Assembly: GCF_900109945.1 (NCBI RefSeq)
Contig: NZ_FOBX01000016.1
Location: 108,998-172,997, forward strand
From: Bradyrhizobium sp. OK095
Lineage (GTDB): Bacteria > Pseudomonadota > Alphaproteobacteria > Rhizobiales > Xanthobacteraceae
Direction of reading: 5' to 3'
DNA: 64,000 nt
In this document: one piece after another, positions 24,680 through 32,883 of the stretch
Position numbering within the stretch: position 1 is the stretch's first letter
Layout: the number at the start of each line of letters is the position of its first letter
Notes under the pieces: generated by a model
What the model was told of the DNA's origin: nothing
Seen by the model: only the letters and a program-made list of their open reading frames with translations
Database searches by the model: none
Made by a program: the position numbers and the translations under genes

Positions 24680-25102
24680 ATGTTTCAGCTCTTCCTGCGG
24701 GCCCGCACCCATAATTTCCTGAAGGACCGTTTCGGGGGGGAGCAGACGTTCCGCGCGCGCTCGCCCGAGCGCGACGCCGAGACTGATCGCACGCGCGTCG
24801 AAGCGATCATGATCGCGATCGAGGACGCCCTTCACGCGGCGGAGCGGGAACAGTCGGGCCTCAACCGCCGGGTGGAAGACGTGTTGGCGCGTGCGGCCGT
24901 GACCTTCGGTAATGGCGACGACGAATATCTCGAGCGCGAGGCGCTCGACAATCACCACCAGGATCTGTTCGACAAGGAGATCCTGAATGGTCAGCGCCGG
25001 CTCAAGGAGCTCGGCGCCTCGATCGCACATTTCAGGTTCCTGAAAGCGGCGATGCTGAGCCGCTTTCCGGAATACAAGTCTCGGGCAAGCTCCACGAATT
25101 AG
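24680..25102 (+). CDS. Hypothetical helical protein
   Basis: 140 residues, soluble and mostly helical with high charge: ERDAETDRTRVEAIMIAIED, then EREQSGLNRRVEDVLARAAV and a C-terminal helix ending KAAMLSRFPEYKSR. No signal peptide, membrane segment or known domain seen. The ATG follows a perfect hairpin by 5 bases and no clear ribosome site is free outside it. It converges with the phosphatase gene, 22 bases away. Confidence 0.6.
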   Translation: MFQLFLRARTHNFLKDRFGGEQTFRARSPERDAETDRTRVEAIMIAIEDALHAAEREQSGLNRRVEDVLARAAVTFGNGDDEYLEREALDNHHQDLFDKEILNGQRRLKELGASIAHFRFLKAAMLSRFPEYKSRASSTN

Positions 25103-25124
25103 AAGCCGCCGCGAGCATCGGCCG

Positions 25125-25868
25125 CTAGATCGCGAGCATGCTGTTGCCTTGAATGGACAGCAGCGTCAGGTTTCCCGTGGCATAGGCGCCCGTGTCGATG
25201 TTGGCGCGGTTCTCCAGCAGCTCGGCCTGTTTTACCGGCGTGTGACCGTGCACGACATATTTGCCGAAACGCCGCTTGCTCTGGAGGAACTCGTCCCTGA
25301 TCCACAACAGGTCGGACTCGCGCTGTTCGGAGAGCGGAATGCCCGGGCGCACCCCGGCATGAACAAAGAAGAAATCGCCGCACGTGAATGTCGACCGCAG
25401 CTGGCGCAGGAACGCGATGTGTTCCGGCGGCATCGCGGATGTGAGTTCGCGTACCAGCTCGGACAGCTCGTCCCTGCCGAGGCCGGGCGCGGCCGACACA
25501 CCGTACGACATCAAGGTCTGGAGCCCGCCGAACTGAAACCATTCTGTGGCGCGGGACGGATCGTCCAGCACCGAGGTGAAGTAAGCCTCGTGATTGCCCT
25601 TGAGAAAGACCGTGTTGCGGCGGCGGCTGCGCTGGATCAGGAGCTCGATCGTGTGGCGCGAATCCGGTCCACGGTCGATGTAGTCGCCGAGGAAGACCTC
25701 GATCGCGCGATATGGACGGCTGTTCGCCATGTCCGCGTCGATCACGGCGAACATCTGCTCAAGCAGATGCGCGCAGCCGTGGATGTCGCTGATCGCGTAG
25801 ATGCGCACGCCGTTCGGTAGCTTCGGCCGGGGCGAATTTTGGGGCGCGGTCGTGGGCATGGGGTCCAT
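25125..25868 (-). CDS. PP2A-like metallophosphatase (serine/threonine or Ap4A type)
   Basis: A 247-residue calcineurin-like phosphoesterase. The metal-binding motifs are in order: AISDIHGCAHL near 28, FLGDYIDRGPDS near 64 and LKGNHEAYF near 95, then a His in FVHAGVRPGIPL and a final HGHTPV. This set is typical of PrpA/PrpB- and ApaH-like enzymes that hydrolyse phosphoproteins or dinucleoside tetraphosphates; the sequence alone does not choose. ATG 25868 is used; an ATG 9 bases downstream is possible. A 15-bp palindrome covers the ribosome-site region. Convergent with the gene at 24680. Confidence 0.9.
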   Translation of the reverse strand: MDPMPTTAPQNSPRPKLPNGVRIYAISDIHGCAHLLEQMFAVIDADMANSRPYRAIEVFLGDYIDRGPDSRHTIELLIQRSRRRNTVFLKGNHEAYFTSVLDDPSRATEWFQFGGLQTLMSYGVSAAPGLGRDELSELVRELTSAMPPEHIAFLRQLRSTFTCGDFFFVHAGVRPGIPLSEQRESDLLWIRDEFLQSKRRFGKYVVHGHTPVKQAELLENRANIDTGAYATGNLTLLSIQGNSMLAI

Positions 25869-25883
25869 GCTCTTTCAAAGAGC
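25869..25883. promoter_or_regulatory. 15-bp palindrome at the phosphatase start
   Basis: GCTCTTT-C-AAAGAGC, perfect 7-bp arms around one base, abuts the start codon of the minus-strand phosphatase gene and includes its Shine-Dalgarno-like GAAAGAG. It could be an operator or an RNA element. Confidence 0.4.
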
Positions 25884-26023
25884 TTCGCCCGGGATGTCAA
25901 TATGCTATCGGCGAAATCAGGGCTCCGCGAATAGCTTTTTCTCTACCATCCGCCGGTAAAGGTTGATTTGTGCGCCCGACCGAGTGCGTCGCGAGCCGCT
26001 GATTCCCGGCGCTTCCAGGCCGA

Positions 26024-26302
26024 CTAGCCGAAGCTGCGGCCGTCGAACGATGGCGTGGCCTTGCTGCCATGGGCGGATGCCCGTGCGCGAAGCAGAGCCG
26101 CGCCGCAGAAATAGCCGAGCTGGAGCACCACCGAAAAGACGAGAATCGTAACAACGGTGTGAGCCGAATCATGTCCTTGCCAGGCCGAGCCCGCACCGAG
26201 GACGGCTGCACCGAGAACAATGGCGGGCGGCAGGATGAAGATTCGGAATCGGCCTCCCAGCAACGATCCGATCAGCAGACTGAAAACGGCAACCGTACTC
26301 AC
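26024..26302 (-). CDS. Small membrane protein next to the EPS locus
   Basis: About 92 residues with three hydrophobic helices (STVAVFSLLIGSLLGG; IFILPPAIVLGAAVLGAG; TVVTILVFSVVLQLGYFCGA) and a polar end. The open frame begins at a GTG at 26326, but the GTG at 26302 has a textbook ribosome site (GGGGAG, 7 bases upstream) and is chosen. It is divergent from the first EPS gene and shares the 347-bp promoter region with it. Function unknown; a role in the envelope is inferred from position only. Confidence 0.62.
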   Translation of the reverse strand: MSTVAVFSLLIGSLLGGRFRIFILPPAIVLGAAVLGAGSAWQGHDSAHTVVTILVFSVVLQLGYFCGAALLRARASAHGSKATPSFDGRSFG

Positions 26303-26649
26303 GACACAACTCCCCGAATTGGTCACGAGTGTTAATCGGGGCGACCTAATACCGGCTTAAGCGGCATGGTTGAACAGCCGTTCAAATGCGCGCGACATGT
26401 TGTGTAAAAATGACGCGATTTGGCGGGAAACACGGCGAGATGCCCGCTTAATTGTCACGTGTGTGACAGTAGTTTGAGCATTCACTCACTGCGGCACTGC
26501 GTTGCATAAAAATCGATTTGATTTTTTCGCTGCACTGCCGCAATGTCGCTTTGTTTAGTTAAGATATACTCTCCCGCACGTCTAAAGATTTAGATCGATT
26601 TGCTCGCAATTCTTCATTGCGAAATGCGCGACGAGGCAGCGAGGTTCGG
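26303..26649. promoter_or_regulatory. EPS promoter region with three inverted repeats
   Basis: A 347-bp AT-richer gap between divergent genes. It contains TGTCAC-GTGT-GTGACA (26453-26468); an 11-bp repeat pair TGCGGCACTGC (26490-26500) and GCACTGCCGCA (26532-26542), inverted with one mismatch and also sharing the direct heptamer GCACTGC; and TCGCAAT-TCTTC-ATTGCGA (26604-26622), a perfect 7-bp inverted repeat 27 bases before the glycosyl-phosphate transferase start. These are good operator candidates for the EPS genes; the binding proteins are unknown. Confidence 0.6.
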
Positions 26650-28074
26650 ATGGCTGTAGCAACTTACGGTTCGGAAAATTATTATTCGGTTATATCGAAC
26701 CGGCGCGGCGCCCTCCAGAGACCCCTCCAGGTGGCCCTGATCGCCGGCGACTTCGTCGCCGTGCTGCTCAGCTATTTCGCGGCGAACGGTCTGTATCGTG
26801 TGCTCGTGGCCGATCAGGATTCGTCGGTCGGCGCCGGCCTCGTCGTCGGCGCGGTGTTCGTGATGATCGCCTACTTCCAGGGCGTCTACGATCACCATCG
26901 CCTGCTGAACACGATGTGGCAGCTGCGCAAGACCCTGGCGGTGTGGCTGATCGCGCTGACCATTCTCGCCGTCGAGGCGTTTCTGCTCAAATCGTCCGCG
27001 GATCTGTCGCGGGGAACCACGCTGCTGTTCGCCGCGACCGGCGTCATCGCCCTTGGCGGGGTGCGGGTGTTGTGGCGCCTGGGCTTGACCTCGAGCTATG
27101 CCAAGGGCCGCCTGGTCGACCGGAAGGTCGTGCTGCTCAGCCTCAAGTCGCTCGATTTCACCTCGAGCCGCTTCAAGGATCTGCGCAAGCACGGCTTCAA
27201 CGTCGTGCGGCATTTCGTGCTCGAGCCTTCCGAACAGGGCGCAGGCTGGGATCGCGAGATTCGCGACATCATTCGTCAGGCCCGGACGGCGGATGTGGAA
27301 GAATATCTCCTCGTCATGGACTGGGACGAGATGCCGCTGCTTCAGAAGCTGAGCCAGCATTTGCGCGTCGTTCCGCAGCCGATTCGCCTTCTGCCTGATT
27401 TCCCGATCGCCGATCTGGTTTCGCGTCCGTTCCAGCCCGTCAGCGGCACCGTCGCAATCGAGCTCCAGCGCGCGCCGCTCAGCGTGTTCGAGCAGGCGCA
27501 GAAGCGCTGCCTCGACATCGGCATTGCTTCGTTCGCGCTTCTGTTGCTGGCGCCGCTGCTGGTGACGGCCGCGATCATGATCAAGCTCGATTCCAGGGGC
27601 AAGGTGATCTTCAAGCAGTTCCGGCGCGGCTTTAACGGCAAGCAGTTCGAGATCTGGAAGTTCCGCTCCATGACGGTGGCGGAGAACGGCCACGTCGTCA
27701 CGCAGGCAACCAAGAGCGACGTGCGTGTCACCCGTGTCGGCCGCGTGCTGCGGCGGACCAGCATCGACGAGCTGCCGCAGCTCTGGAACGTGTTGCGCGG
27801 CGAGATGTCGCTGGTCGGGCCCCGCCCACATGCGCTCGCGCACGACAATTACTACGATCAGCTCATCAGCAACTACGTCTACCGGCATCACATGAAACCG
27901 GGCCTGACCGGATGGGCCCAGGTGAACGGTTTCCGCGGCGAGACCCCGACCATCGATCTGATGGAAAAGCGGGTCGAGTACGACATCTGGTACGTCAGCA
28001 ACTGGAGCATCTGGCTCGATATCAGGATCATCCTGAAGACCGCGATGGCGCTGATCCATCAGGAAGCCTACTAG
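26650..28074 (+). CDS. Undecaprenyl-phosphate sugar phosphotransferase (initiating EPS enzyme)
   Basis: A 474-residue membrane enzyme of the ExoY/WcaJ/WbaP class that starts repeat-unit synthesis by moving a hexose-1-phosphate onto undecaprenyl phosphate. Four N-terminal membrane helices (about 25-130) and a cytosolic CoA-binding-like domain precede a reentrant helix and the catalytic domain (about 275-474), with IWKFRSMT, TSIDELPQLWNVLRGEMSLV and KPGLTGWAQVNGFRGET. Length and layout match the WcaJ type. ATG 26650 is chosen over the upstream TTG at 26617 because GAGG lies 5 bases before it. It is followed by a terminator, so it is transcribed alone. Confidence 0.92.
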   Translation: MAVATYGSENYYSVISNRRGALQRPLQVALIAGDFVAVLLSYFAANGLYRVLVADQDSSVGAGLVVGAVFVMIAYFQGVYDHHRLLNTMWQLRKTLAVWLIALTILAVEAFLLKSSADLSRGTTLLFAATGVIALGGVRVLWRLGLTSSYAKGRLVDRKVVLLSLKSLDFTSSRFKDLRKHGFNVVRHFVLEPSEQGAGWDREIRDIIRQARTADVEEYLLVMDWDEMPLLQKLSQHLRVVPQPIRLLPDFPIADLVSRPFQPVSGTVAIELQRAPLSVFEQAQKRCLDIGIASFALLLLAPLLVTAAIMIKLDSRGKVIFKQFRRGFNGKQFEIWKFRSMTVAENGHVVTQATKSDVRVTRVGRVLRRTSIDELPQLWNVLRGEMSLVGPRPHALAHDNYYDQLISNYVYRHHMKPGLTGWAQVNGFRGETPTIDLMEKRVEYDIWYVSNWSIWLDIRIILKTAMALIHQEAY

Positions 28075-28105
28075 CCTGCGGCGCTGTCGCTCTCCTTCGA
28101 CTACG

Positions 28106-28142
28106 AAAAAGCCCGGTCGCTGAATTGGCGCTCGGGCTTTTT
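28106..28142. terminator. Bidirectional rho-independent terminator
   Basis: AAAAAGCCCG (28106-28115) pairs with CGGGCTTTTT (28133-28142), extended inward by an imperfect GTCGC/GCG stem. With A- and T-runs on both sides it should stop both the sugar transferase transcript and the convergent gene ending at 28156. Confidence 0.85.
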
Positions 28143-28155
28143 CATTTCAGCTCGT

Positions 28156-28944
28156 TCAGCCGTGCGGGCGATCCTCGAAGGGATAGCAGCGGTGACGAAG
28201 CGGCAATCCCTTCTCCGTCACGAAATGCATCAGCAATTCCCGGTCGATGTCCGGGGCGTTGCATGTCCGGTCCAGCAGCGCGGGGCGGGCGCTCGCCGCG
28301 GCCGCCTGATAGAGCGAGGCGGCACTGGGAAACAGGCGCGCCTGGAAGATGTCGGCAAAGTCCTGAACGGCGTGATCCCTGAGCTCGGGCGAAGCCGCAT
28401 TGAAGATGCGGAGCGCCAGCGGCGCGCGGATGAGCTGGAGCCAGGCCTCGTGCGGCGCGAAACGATAGGACAGGTCCAGCAACTGCGCCGTTCGCGGCCC
28501 GAAGCCGGCCTGGCGAATCTCGGCCCAGTAGCTGCCGAACCAGCCCAGTCCTTCGGTCGGTGCACAGGCCAGCAAGGCACGGCTCGTGGACCCGACCGCC
28601 TCCGCATCGATGTCGGTCTGCTTGAGGTCTCCGGCGCGCGTCGACTCGTCGGCGATGGCGAGCTGGAGCAGCAGGAGTTCGCGCAGCGTCTTGGCGCTGC
28701 ATAACCGGCGGGCCGATGGCAAATTCTCTGCCACGATCGATCTCAGCCGATCGAGATCATAGCGCTCGCCGCGTGCGACGCGGCCGGCAATCTGCGGAAC
28801 GGCGGGATCGGTGATATCAGGCGCGACGGATGCGGCCCAGATCACCGTGATCGCGGCGAGAGCGACGGTCGAGCCGCGCAGAACCCAGCGAAACGCCGAT
28901 CCCGCCGGCTGGGCCGGCGGCTCGCCGCTAGGCTCCCTCGACAT
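28156..28944 (-). CDS. Membrane-anchored hypothetical protein after the Wzc gene
   Basis: About 262 residues. The short cytosolic start (MSREPSGEPPAQPAGSAFRW) is followed by one membrane helix (VLRGSTVALAAITVIWAASV) and a periplasmic helical domain with five cysteines, two of them in TCNAPD and RCYPFEDR near the end. The frame extends upstream inside wzc to 29118, but ATG 28944 gives a natural start, overlapping the wzc-like stop by 17 bases. Coupling to the co-polymerase gene suggests a role in polymer export or control. No family recognised. Confidence 0.65.
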   Translation of the reverse strand: MSREPSGEPPAQPAGSAFRWVLRGSTVALAAITVIWAASVAPDITDPAVPQIAGRVARGERYDLDRLRSIVAENLPSARRLCSAKTLRELLLLQLAIADESTRAGDLKQTDIDAEAVGSTSRALLACAPTEGLGWFGSYWAEIRQAGFGPRTAQLLDLSYRFAPHEAWLQLIRAPLALRIFNAASPELRDHAVQDFADIFQARLFPSAASLYQAAAASARPALLDRTCNAPDIDRELLMHFVTEKGLPLRHRCYPFEDRPHG

Positions 28945-31138
28945 AATAGCTGTTGTAGTGCGAGCCCTTGTACGCCTCGATCCGCTTGAGCATCTTCGGA
29001 TTGGCGCGATTGAGCACGGCGCCCAGGAGCTTCTTCTGGATGCCTTCGGAACTCGCCATCGATTCCTGGAGCGCGCTGCGGGTCGTACGGCCCCATTCGA
29101 TGACGTAGACCATGGCATCGACGAGGTGGCTGACGGCCTTGGCGTCGGACACCGGCATCACCGGCGCCAGATCGATGATGATGTATTCATATTCCTCGCG
29201 AACCACCGCAAGCAGGTCGGCCATCGACTTGGATGCAATCACGTCCGCCGAGTTCACCATGCGTGATGCAACGACCGAGGGCATGAAGTCGAGCCCGCTC
29301 TCCTTGCTGCGCTGGATGTGGTAGCCGAACGCGCGCGGGTCCTTGAGGGCTTCGACGAGGCCGGTCTTGGAATGCGGAGCCAGCGCCCGCGTCAGCGAGC
29401 GGGTGTGGAGGTCACCGTCGATCAGCAGCGTACGGTGTCCAGTCAATGCGGTCAGATGACCGAAATTGGCCGCGACCGTGGTTTTTCCTTCCTTCGGGAG
29501 CGACGACAGGATGCCGATCACCTTGACCTCGCGCGAGAGCCGCGCGACGTCGATCGAGACCTTGATGTTGCGCAGCGTTTCGGCAAATCGCGAGAACGGG
29601 TGCTCGACGACATAGCTGGAAACGTTGACGTCCGGGCTGTCCGCCGTCGCCCTTGCCGGACGGATATCGGGAAGCACGCCCAGGCATTTCACGCCGAGCT
29701 GATCCTCGACATCGCTCGGCGAGCGCAGCACGTCGCTCAGCAGCTCTCTCGCGAAGGCGGCGCCGAAACCGAAGCACAGGCCGCCGAACAGGCCGCCCAT
29801 CAGCGCCAGCAGGGTCTTGGGCGAGCTCTTCTTGTCGGGCTTGACCGCCGTGCTGATCATGCGCGATTCGCTGATCGGGAAGCTCTGGTTCTGCGTCGCG
29901 TTCTGAAGCTTCTCGAGGAAGCTGTTGTAGAGGTTGCGATAGGTGTCCGCCGCGCTCTCGAGATCGCGCAGCTTGACCTGGGCCTGGCTGGTGCTGCCGG
30001 CCTGGGACACGAGAGTTTTGAGATTTTCCTCGAGCGAGGTCTCGCGGCTCTTGGCGATCTCGTATTCGCTGCGATACGCATCCGCGATACGGCGCACCTC
30101 GTCGGCGATTGCCTTGCGCAGCTCGTCCATGCGGCTAGCGAGGTTCATGGCCGCCTGGTGGGTCTTGCCGTAACGGCTCGACCAATCGGCGTACTGAGCC
30201 GCGAGGTCGAGATATTGGGCGCGCAGACGCGTGATCACGGTGTTGTTGAGGGCATCCGTCACGGTGGGCTGGACCAGGTCCTTGTCGAGCAGCGCCTCGA
30301 TCCGGTCGAGCCGCGCCTTGGCCTCTGCGGTTGCGGCATGTGCGGAGATGAGCTGAGAATTGACGTCCGCAAGCTGCTGCTCGCTCATCAGGCCCCGGCT
30401 GGTGCCGACGATGTTGTTCTCCGCCTTGAAGGTCTGCACGGCGCGGTCGCTCGCGGTGGCCTGCTCGCGCAGCTCGGCGCTGCGCTGCTGGAGCCACTCG
30501 CCGGCGCGCTTGGTCGACTGATACTTCGCCTCCAGCGCACCCACGATGTAGGCGTCCGCGATTGCGTTCGCGATCTTCGCGGCCTTGTTCGGATCAATCG
30601 AGCGGTAGTTCAGGGAGAGGACGTAGGTCGTCAGCACGCGCTCGACCTTGAGATTCTTCTGGAGCAGCTCGACCGCGCCCCGCTCGACCCGCTCCTTGCT
30701 GGGAGGGCCGTCAGATCCGAACAGCGACATGACCTTGCCGACGACCAGCGGAAGCAATCCGGGCTCGGAGCCGTTGAATTCAGCGTCTTCGGTGAGCTTC
30801 AGGCGGCGGACGATCGAAAGGATCAGGTCGTCAGACTGGAGAATCTCGACCTGACTGTCGACGAAGCCCGGGTCGATCAGCGCGTTGGCGGTCCCGCTGT
30901 CCTTGTCCAGCACCTGGGTCTGACGTGTGTCCATCAGGATGCGCGCATTCGCCGTGTACATCGGCGTTGCGCTGATCAGGTAGACGAGAACGAGTGCGAG
31001 TGTACCGGCCAGGATGGCGGCGATCAGCGGCCATTGGCGACGCACGATGTCCAGAGCGCGCTCGGCGCTGAGCGTCGTGCCGCCGACTTCGATGGCATAT
31101 CTCGGACGTTGCGGAAACTGATCTCGTGGCTGAAACAT
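28928..31138 (-). CDS. Wzc/ExoP-type polysaccharide co-polymerase and tyrosine autokinase
   Basis: A 736-residue inner-membrane protein that sets polymer chain length and links polymerisation to export. Two membrane helices (about 37-57 and 440-460) enclose a Wzz-like periplasmic coiled-coil domain. The cytosolic kinase domain has Walker A SSLPKEGKTT (545-554), A' LLIDGDL (about 571-577) and Walker B YIIIDLAP (Asp656). The C-terminal tail has only three tyrosines (Tyr728, 731, 732 in HYNSYYVEGA), a short version of the phosphorylated cluster of Wzc. It lies 18 bases downstream of the secreted protein at 31157 on the same strand. Confidence 0.94.
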   Translation of the reverse strand: MFQPRDQFPQRPRYAIEVGGTTLSAERALDIVRRQWPLIAAILAGTLALVLVYLISATPMYTANARILMDTRQTQVLDKDSGTANALIDPGFVDSQVEILQSDDLILSIVRRLKLTEDAEFNGSEPGLLPLVVGKVMSLFGSDGPPSKERVERGAVELLQKNLKVERVLTTYVLSLNYRSIDPNKAAKIANAIADAYIVGALEAKYQSTKRAGEWLQQRSAELREQATASDRAVQTFKAENNIVGTSRGLMSEQQLADVNSQLISAHAATAEAKARLDRIEALLDKDLVQPTVTDALNNTVITRLRAQYLDLAAQYADWSSRYGKTHQAAMNLASRMDELRKAIADEVRRIADAYRSEYEIAKSRETSLEENLKTLVSQAGSTSQAQVKLRDLESAADTYRNLYNSFLEKLQNATQNQSFPISESRMISTAVKPDKKSSPKTLLALMGGLFGGLCFGFGAAFARELLSDVLRSPSDVEDQLGVKCLGVLPDIRPARATADSPDVNVSSYVVEHPFSRFAETLRNIKVSIDVARLSREVKVIGILSSLPKEGKTTVAANFGHLTALTGHRTLLIDGDLHTRSLTRALAPHSKTGLVEALKDPRAFGYHIQRSKESGLDFMPSVVASRMVNSADVIASKSMADLLAVVREEYEYIIIDLAPVMPVSDAKAVSHLVDAMVYVIEWGRTTRSALQESMASSEGIQKKLLGAVLNRANPKMLKRIEAYKGSHYNSYYVEGA

Positions 31139-31156
31139 TTATGAATCTCGAGGTTG

Positions 31157-31753
31157 TCACTCGGGCAGGGGGACGGGTTTGAACGGATCGGCGAGTTCGG
31201 TCCTCCATTCACCCGTCATCAGGCCGGCGCTCGAGCTCGGACCTGCCGGCAAGTTATTGGCTGTAGGTGGAGCGGGGATACCCGGAGCGGGCGCCATCGC
31301 GGTGTCCTGATCCGCGTAATATCCCTTGAGCACGGCGCCGTCATGCAGCTTGTCGACGAACTCGCTGATCCTGCGTGCGACGTCGGGCTTGGTGGACACG
31401 CAACGGCCTTCGGCACGATGAAGCCCGACGCCGATCGCGATGCGATCTGCCTGGCTGGCTTCACGCAACATGTCGCGGACCGAATCGAGGGCCGCGATAT
31501 CGGTCACCAGCAAACCGGTCAGCCGGCCCGTCAGCTTGTCTCTGTCATTCTTCGACAGCCGGAGGATGACCGACGGGTCCAGGATGAAGGCGCTGACGGC
31601 GCCCGGAGGCGCGCGCTCGGCGCGATCGACGCATTGAGCCCGCGCCGGCGCTGCAAATGTTGCAGACAGCGCAACGGCCACGACCATGGCGATCCGTGAG
31701 GTCCGAAGCGGACCACGCAACAAGTTATCGAGTTTGAGGAGCATCGCGCTCAT
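31157..31753 (-). CDS. Secreted two-cysteine protein, paralogue A
   Basis: About 198 residues with an N-terminal signal peptide (RIAMVVAVALSATFAAPARA). The mature domain begins with Cys in AQCVDRAERAP and has a second in GRCVSTKPDVA. It aligns over its length with the protein at 32884: AVSAFILDPSVILRL ... LTGLLVTDIAAL ... ASQADRIAIGVGLHRAEGRC against the corresponding blocks there. The tail is Pro/Ala-rich. ATG 31753 has GAGAA upstream; the longer frame to 31987 is not protein-like. It is 18 bases upstream of wzc. No known family; the context suggests work on the polymer or its export machine. Confidence 0.7.
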   Translation of the reverse strand: MSAMLLKLDNLLRGPLRTSRIAMVVAVALSATFAAPARAQCVDRAERAPPGAVSAFILDPSVILRLSKNDRDKLTGRLTGLLVTDIAALDSVRDMLREASQADRIAIGVGLHRAEGRCVSTKPDVARRISEFVDKLHDGAVLKGYYADQDTAMAPAPGIPAPPTANNLPAGPSSSAGLMTGEWRTELADPFKPVPLPE

Positions 31754-32083
31754 TTCTCGTTGCGAACTATTGAATGTATCGATTGAGGTGAACGTATCGA
31801 TTTGGACCGTAGGTCTTTGATGAACCAAAACTATGTCAAATTCTTGTGCAGCGCAAAATATAAACCAGCGCGGACCAAATTGCCATCCTCGTCGGGCTTC
31901 GCACCTTGATTCAACATGAACGACGCTTGTGCTGCGATCAGGCGCAGATTCAGCGAAAGATTGCTCACGTCTGCACAGGTTAAGCACGATTCTTAGGCAG
32001 GGTCATACAAAGACAAAGGCGCGAGGAATCTCCTCGCGCCTTTGGCAACCTGCGATTGGGGGGCTCGCGAAACTTCGCGCGAT
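31754..32083. other. 330-bp gap between paralogue A and the BTLCP gene
   Basis: It holds the terminator of the BTLCP gene (32015-32043) and an AT-rich stretch (about 31780-31990) that must contain the promoter for the paralogue A-wzc operon. No gene is seen. Confidence 0.55.
32015..32043 (-). terminator. Strong hairpin after the BTLCP gene
   Basis: Perfect 13-bp inverted repeat, AAAGGCGCGAGGA (32015-32027) and TCCTCGCGCCTTT (32031-32043), with a 3-base loop. On the minus strand it ends in TTTGTCTTTG, a fair terminator 41 bases beyond the stop at 32084. Confidence 0.8.
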
Positions 32084-32725
32084 CTATTCGACGGTCCGCA
32101 GTACCGCAAGACGCGTGGTGCGCAGCCGCTCGCCGTGGTCGCCGACCGCGACCCAGAAGCGCGGGTTGCCGCCGGACTGCATCGAGATCCACTCGTACTC
32201 CGCAGCGTTCCACGGACGCACCGAGGCGGACAGATTGTCCAGAACGAAGTCGCCGTCTGCAAGACGAGCGACCAGCACGAGATGGCCCTGGCCGCCATTG
32301 GTCAGGACGACTGCAAGGCGCAGCGCCGACTTGGGCCAACCCATCTCGATCAATTGATGACGCTTGGTGACTGCGTAGTCGTTGCAATCGCCGGCAGAGG
32401 GCGAAAGCGTCCAGCGCGCAACCATCGGATTGGTCGATTTTTGCATCGGCGTGATCGACGCGTTGACCGAGCTGTTCACCTCGCGCAGCATGCTCATTGC
32501 CCGGTCGCCCGAAGGCAGTGTCCGGTCGGCGGCGTCGGCTGCACATTCGGTGTCGTTGTTCATGCAGAACTTGACGAATTGCAGCGGCGCCAGCGCATTG
32601 TCGTATTCGCGGATGAACGCGCTTTTCGCTTGGTTGGGCGAACTGTCGTTCACTATCTCGGCCTTTGCGGCGGTCCCGGTCGTCGCGATCCCGATCGCGA
32701 CCAGCGATTTGATAATCCAGCTCAT
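32084..32725 (-). CDS. Bacterial transglutaminase-like cysteine peptidase (BTLCP)
   Basis: A 213-residue exported cysteine peptidase of the DUF920/BTLCP family, which includes LapG, the periplasmic protease that frees cell-surface adhesins. The signal peptide is MSWIIKSLVAIGIATTGTAA. The catalytic triad is visible as Cys114 (AGDCNDYAV), His148 (GQGHLVLVAR) and Asp163 (DFVLDNL). Two more cysteines at 54 and 61 may pair. It is followed by a strong terminator and preceded by paralogue B. The substrate is not known; neighbours are secreted proteins, which are reasonable candidates. Confidence 0.9.
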   Translation of the reverse strand: MSWIIKSLVAIGIATTGTAAKAEIVNDSSPNQAKSAFIREYDNALAPLQFVKFCMNNDTECAADAADRTLPSGDRAMSMLREVNSSVNASITPMQKSTNPMVARWTLSPSAGDCNDYAVTKRHQLIEMGWPKSALRLAVVLTNGGQGHLVLVARLADGDFVLDNLSASVRPWNAAEYEWISMQSGGNPRFWVAVGDHGERLRTTRLAVLRTVE

Positions 32726-32883
32726 GACATCCCCGTCTCGTCTTTTCTTTTTGACGCTACGGGTATCTCACAAACGATTTGAGCTTTGGTTCCGCGGAAA
32801 TTTACAATTTTAACGAAATCGGCCGGTCGCTGGACCGGCCGGGGTGGTTGGTTAACGCGCTGCCAATGCAGCGGTTCCGGCCG

